Source: UBA8752 sp049610565
GTDB lineage: Bacteria; Bacteroidota; Bacteroidia; Flavobacteriales_D; Sanyastnellaceae
Assembly: GCA_049610565.1 (NCBI GenBank)
Contig: JBMYZR010000006.1
Coordinates: 1 to 64,000 of the forward strand
DNA length: 64,000 bases
Direction: 5' to 3'
Positions 61,580 to 64,000 of the stretch are shown piece after piece (position 1 is the stretch's first letter; every line of letters begins with the position of its first letter). The translations under genes and the position numbers were made by a program. Under the pieces are notes generated by a model. It ran no database searches. It was not told where the DNA came from and saw only the letters and a list, made by a program, of their open reading frames with translations.

Positions 61580-64000
61580 TCAGGCCTCCTCCTCGACCGT
61601 GCCCCGGCCGCTGAAGGCCGCCCACAGGCTGCCGAGCAGGACCAGCAGGATCAGCACGCTGCCCGCCGACGCCACCGTCCGCGCCGTGCCCACCGACGGC
61701 ATCTCGAAGGCCATCTCCACCGTGTGGCTCCCCTGCGGGACGACCACCGCGCGGAACGCGTAGTTGACGCGGAGCAGATCCGCCGGCTCACCGTCGATCG
61801 TGATGGTCCAGCCCTCCGGGTAGTGGATCTCGCTGAAGACGAGCAGGCCCTCGGCCGGCGTCTGGACCCGGTAGGTCTGCCGGTCCGGCGTGAACGACAC
61901 GAGCTCGGCCCGGCCGCCACCCGCCGCACCCGGCACCACGCCCGTCAGCGCATCCGCCATCGATTCCGGCACCACAGCGGCGCGGGGATCCGTGAGCGAC
62001 TCCAGCGCATCCATTTCGGCATCGGCCCCGTCGGCCATCGTCCAGCCCGAGGCGAACCAGGCGTTGCCGAGCGCTCCCGCATTGGGAATCGGCTGCTGGT
62101 TCGGGTCGAAGACGATGTACTGCGTGTTGAGCATGTGGTGGACCGGCATGCCGGCGAGCGCGGCCTCGAGGCCCTGCGCATTCGCTTTGGCGGCAAACTG
62201 CTGCTGCTCCGGCTGGAGCACCCGCTCGATCAGGTCCTGGTAGCGGCGGAGCTTGGCGCCGTGGTAGCCGCCCACGCTGCGGTGGAAGTAGCTCGTCGTG
62301 GCATCGCTGAAGGCGCCGCGGAGGTTGAGCACGCGGAAGTGGTCCACGGTCTGCAGGCCCGAGAAGCGGGCGGCATCGAGGACGCGCTCCTCGCGCTTGC
62401 CGATGCGGCCGTCATAGTCGGCGCGCACCCGGGCCACCTCGGCGTCGATGGCCGGCTGGACGGCGGGGTTGCGCCGTACGCGGTCGGCGAGGATGGCCTC
62501 GTCGGCGGCCGACGGCGTGTAGGGATACTTGTACTCGACGGTGCGGATCCAGCCCTGTTCGGCGGGCTGGTAGCGGCGGTCCACCGACTGCAGATCGGCC
62601 AGCGTGGCGACGGCGAGCACCGCCACGGCGATCTGGGCCGCCAAGGGCTTCTCCGGCCGCATCGCACGCAGGCGAACGATGGCCAGCAGCCCGCCGATGG
62701 CGAGCAGCACCAGTCCGAAGCTGCGCCACACGTCTGCGTTGAAGACCTCGAGCCGCTGCTCCAGCGCCCGGGCGACCCCGAGCTGCTCGACGGCGCGGTC
62801 CGGACGAACGTGGCTCTCGAAGTCGAAGACGAGCGTCGGCGCCAGTGCAAACAGCAGCATCAGCACCACCGGCACCCCAGCGGCGATGAAGAGGGTCCGC
62901 CCCCATTCGACCTTCCCGGCCAACGCATCGCGGAGGAGAAGTCCGACGCCGATGGGCAGCATGCATTGGATCAGCATGAGCATCATCTTGGTGTCCCGGA
63001 ACTTGGCAAAGCCCGGCACGCTGTCGAGGAAGAAATCCGTCAGGCCGGACGCATCGCGCCACGAGAGCACGATGGCCAGCAACGCCACCACCAGCATCGG
63101 CCAGCGGAGCACGTCGCGCCGCAGGATGAGCGACACCATGAAGAGCGCGATGAGGATGGCCCCGAAGTAGAAGGCGCCCCCGCTGAAGAGCTGTTCGCCC
63201 CAGTATAACGGGCTGTTGCCGCCCTTGACGTCCGGCACGAGGATGCTCCAGAATTCGCCGCGGCCCATGGAGTACTGGAGGATGTAGTCCTTGTCGAGGC
63301 CGGACTCGCCGACCTCCACCCCGCCGACCGGCGAGAGCAGGACCTCGCCCCGCGTGGTGTGGGGCGTGTAGTCGAGGGTCGGCCCGATGAGCGCCGCGTT
63401 GGGCACCACCGCCAGCCCCGCCGCCGCCAACAGCACGCCGCCGGTGACCAGCGCCCGCCGGGTCGCCCCGGAGCGCACGAGCCGCACCGTCTCCGCGATC
63501 CCGAATCCGGCGACGAGGAACGCGAGGTAGTACGTCATCTGCAGGTGGTTCGCCGCGAGGTTGACCGCGGTGAACGCGCACGCCAGGCCCGCGCCAAGCC
63601 ACAGGTTGCGGCGGTACGCCACGAGCACCCCCGCGAGGATGCCGGGCAGCGTGGCGATGGACATCACCTTGGCCGCGTGGCCCGCCCCGAGGTAGAGGAT
63701 GTTGAGCGAACTGAATCCGAACCCGAGCGCCACCAGCACCGAGACCCAGGGTCCGCAGCCGAGCAGCGCCGCCAGCAGGTAGGCGCAGAGCAAGGCGACG
63801 AGCAGGTGGTCTGCCGGACGGGGGAAGCCGAGCCGCAGCACGCGCGTCAACCACGAGCCGGCATTGACATCGGAGGTCCGCATCCCGAGCTGGACGGTGG
63901 GCATGCCCCCGAATTGGCTGTCGGTCCAGAGCGCCTGCTCACCCGTGCGGGCGTGGTGGTCCTTGACCTCCTTGGCCGTCGCGATGTGGTGCTCGATGTC
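61580..64000 (-). CDS. YfhO family membrane protein (5' partial)
   Basis: At least 806 residues are visible; the frame stays open to the right edge, so the start lies outside. The visible N-terminal part (QALWTDSQFGGMPTVQLG) matches the W-T-x-x-x-F-x-G-M-P segment of YfhO proteins. About 12 hydrophobic helices follow, then a periplasmic-looking domain and a last helix near the C-terminus. YfhO proteins are thought to glycosylate wall or envelope polymers. No neighbour in the window hints at the substrate. Confidence 0.85.
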   Translation of the reverse strand, partial: DIEHHIATAKEVKDHHARTGEQALWTDSQFGGMPTVQLGMRTSDVNAGSWLTRVLRLGFPRPADHLLVALLCAYLLAALLGCGPWVSVLVALGFGFSSLNILYLGAGHAAKVMSIATLPGILAGVLVAYRRNLWLGAGLACAFTAVNLAANHLQMTYYLAFLVAGFGIAETVRLVRSGATRRALVTGGVLLAAAGLAVVPNAALIGPTLDYTPHTTRGEVLLSPVGGVEVGESGLDKDYILQYSMGRGEFWSILVPDVKGGNSPLYWGEQLFSGGAFYFGAILIALFMVSLILRRDVLRWPMLVVALLAIVLSWRDASGLTDFFLDSVPGFAKFRDTKMMLMLIQCMLPIGVGLLLRDALAGKVEWGRTLFIAAGVPVVLMLLFALAPTLVFDFESHVRPDRAVEQLGVARALEQRLEVFNADVWRSFGLVLLAIGGLLAIVRLRAMRPEKPLAAQIAVAVLAVATLADLQSVDRRYQPAEQGWIRTVEYKYPYTPSAADEAILADRVRRNPAVQPAIDAEVARVRADYDGRIGKREERVLDAARFSGLQTVDHFRVLNLRGAFSDATTSYFHRSVGGYHGAKLRRYQDLIERVLQPEQQQFAAKANAQGLEAALAGMPVHHMLNTQYIVFDPNQQPIPNAGALGNAWFASGWTMADGADAEMDALESLTDPRAAVVPESMADALTGVVPGAAGGGRAELVSFTPDRQTYRVQTPAEGLLVFSEIHYPEGWTITIDGEPADLLRVNYAFRAVVVPQGSHTVEMAFEMPSVGTARTVASAGSVLILLVLLGSLWAAFSGRGTVEEEA

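Noticed and set aside
61573..61589. GGAGGC-GTCAG-GCCTCC hairpin between the acyltransferase and YfhO genes
   Set aside because: It overlaps the YfhO stop codon and has no T tract on either side, so it is not convincing as a terminator.

Overview
The window reads as chromosomal DNA of a GC-rich member of the Bacteroidota, probably Flavobacteriales-like. The evidence is type IX secretion (T9SS) sorting domains of both type A and type B, two giant SprB-like PKD/Ig-like surface proteins, TonB-dependent receptors with carboxypeptidase-regulatory N-termini, Bacteroidota-specific families (DUF4924, the TIGR03643/DUF2805 family, YfhO), no clear Shine-Dalgarno sites, and several TAnnTTTG-like -7 elements. 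No rRNA, tRNA, CRISPR array, prophage or insertion sequence was seen. Coding density is very high, and ATGA/GTGA stop-start overlaps are common.

Layout. 1-9.2 kb: the end of a Cys-rich/dockerin-like secreted protein and a 2925-residue SprB-like protein. 9.3-13.3 kb: a CitE-like lyase fused to a MaoC-like hydratase, a TIGR03643 protein and a SulP anion transporter. 13.4-19.9 kb: a secreted cupredoxin, a TonB-dependent receptor and a T9SS-exported esterase. 19.9-23.9 kb (minus): YARHG protein, APC permease and Rieske oxygenase, all overlapping. 24-26.9 kb: a lipoprotein facing two overlapping genes with BamE-like motifs across a shared terminator. 27-32.6 kb (minus): a second SprB-like protein, collinear with the first but with fewer internal repeats. 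32.7-33.5 kb: an acetolactate decarboxylase whose signal peptide is split by a frameshift. 33.5-41.6 kb (minus): seven overlapping genes, namely a fibre-like protein, a dockerin-like secreted protein, a transglutaminase/7-TM protein, an ATP-grasp ligase, a TPR protein, an outer-membrane barrel and a sirtuin. 41.8-43.4 kb: two tandem paralogous membrane proteins. 43.7-49.9 kb: an M42 aminopeptidase facing a minus-strand cluster of ThiF-like enzyme, possible GNAT/FeeM-like protein, 7TMR-DISM histidine kinase and two receiver proteins. 50-52.2 kb: small conserved proteins, DUF4924 and DUF1853. 52.3-61.6 kb: sodium/solute symporter divergent from LacZ, then an outer-membrane receptor, a DCC protein and a BioF2-like acyltransferase. 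61.6-64 kb: a YfhO membrane protein cut by the window edge.

The most system-like parts are the seven-gene overlapping operon at 33.5-41.6 kb, centred on an amidoligase plus a membrane transglutaminase with an intact-looking triad, and the ThiF/acyltransferase-like/sensor-kinase cluster at 44.8-49.9 kb. Both could couple a modification or signal-making chemistry to the envelope or to sensing, but this is inference from gene order. All family calls come from reading motifs by eye; no database search was run.
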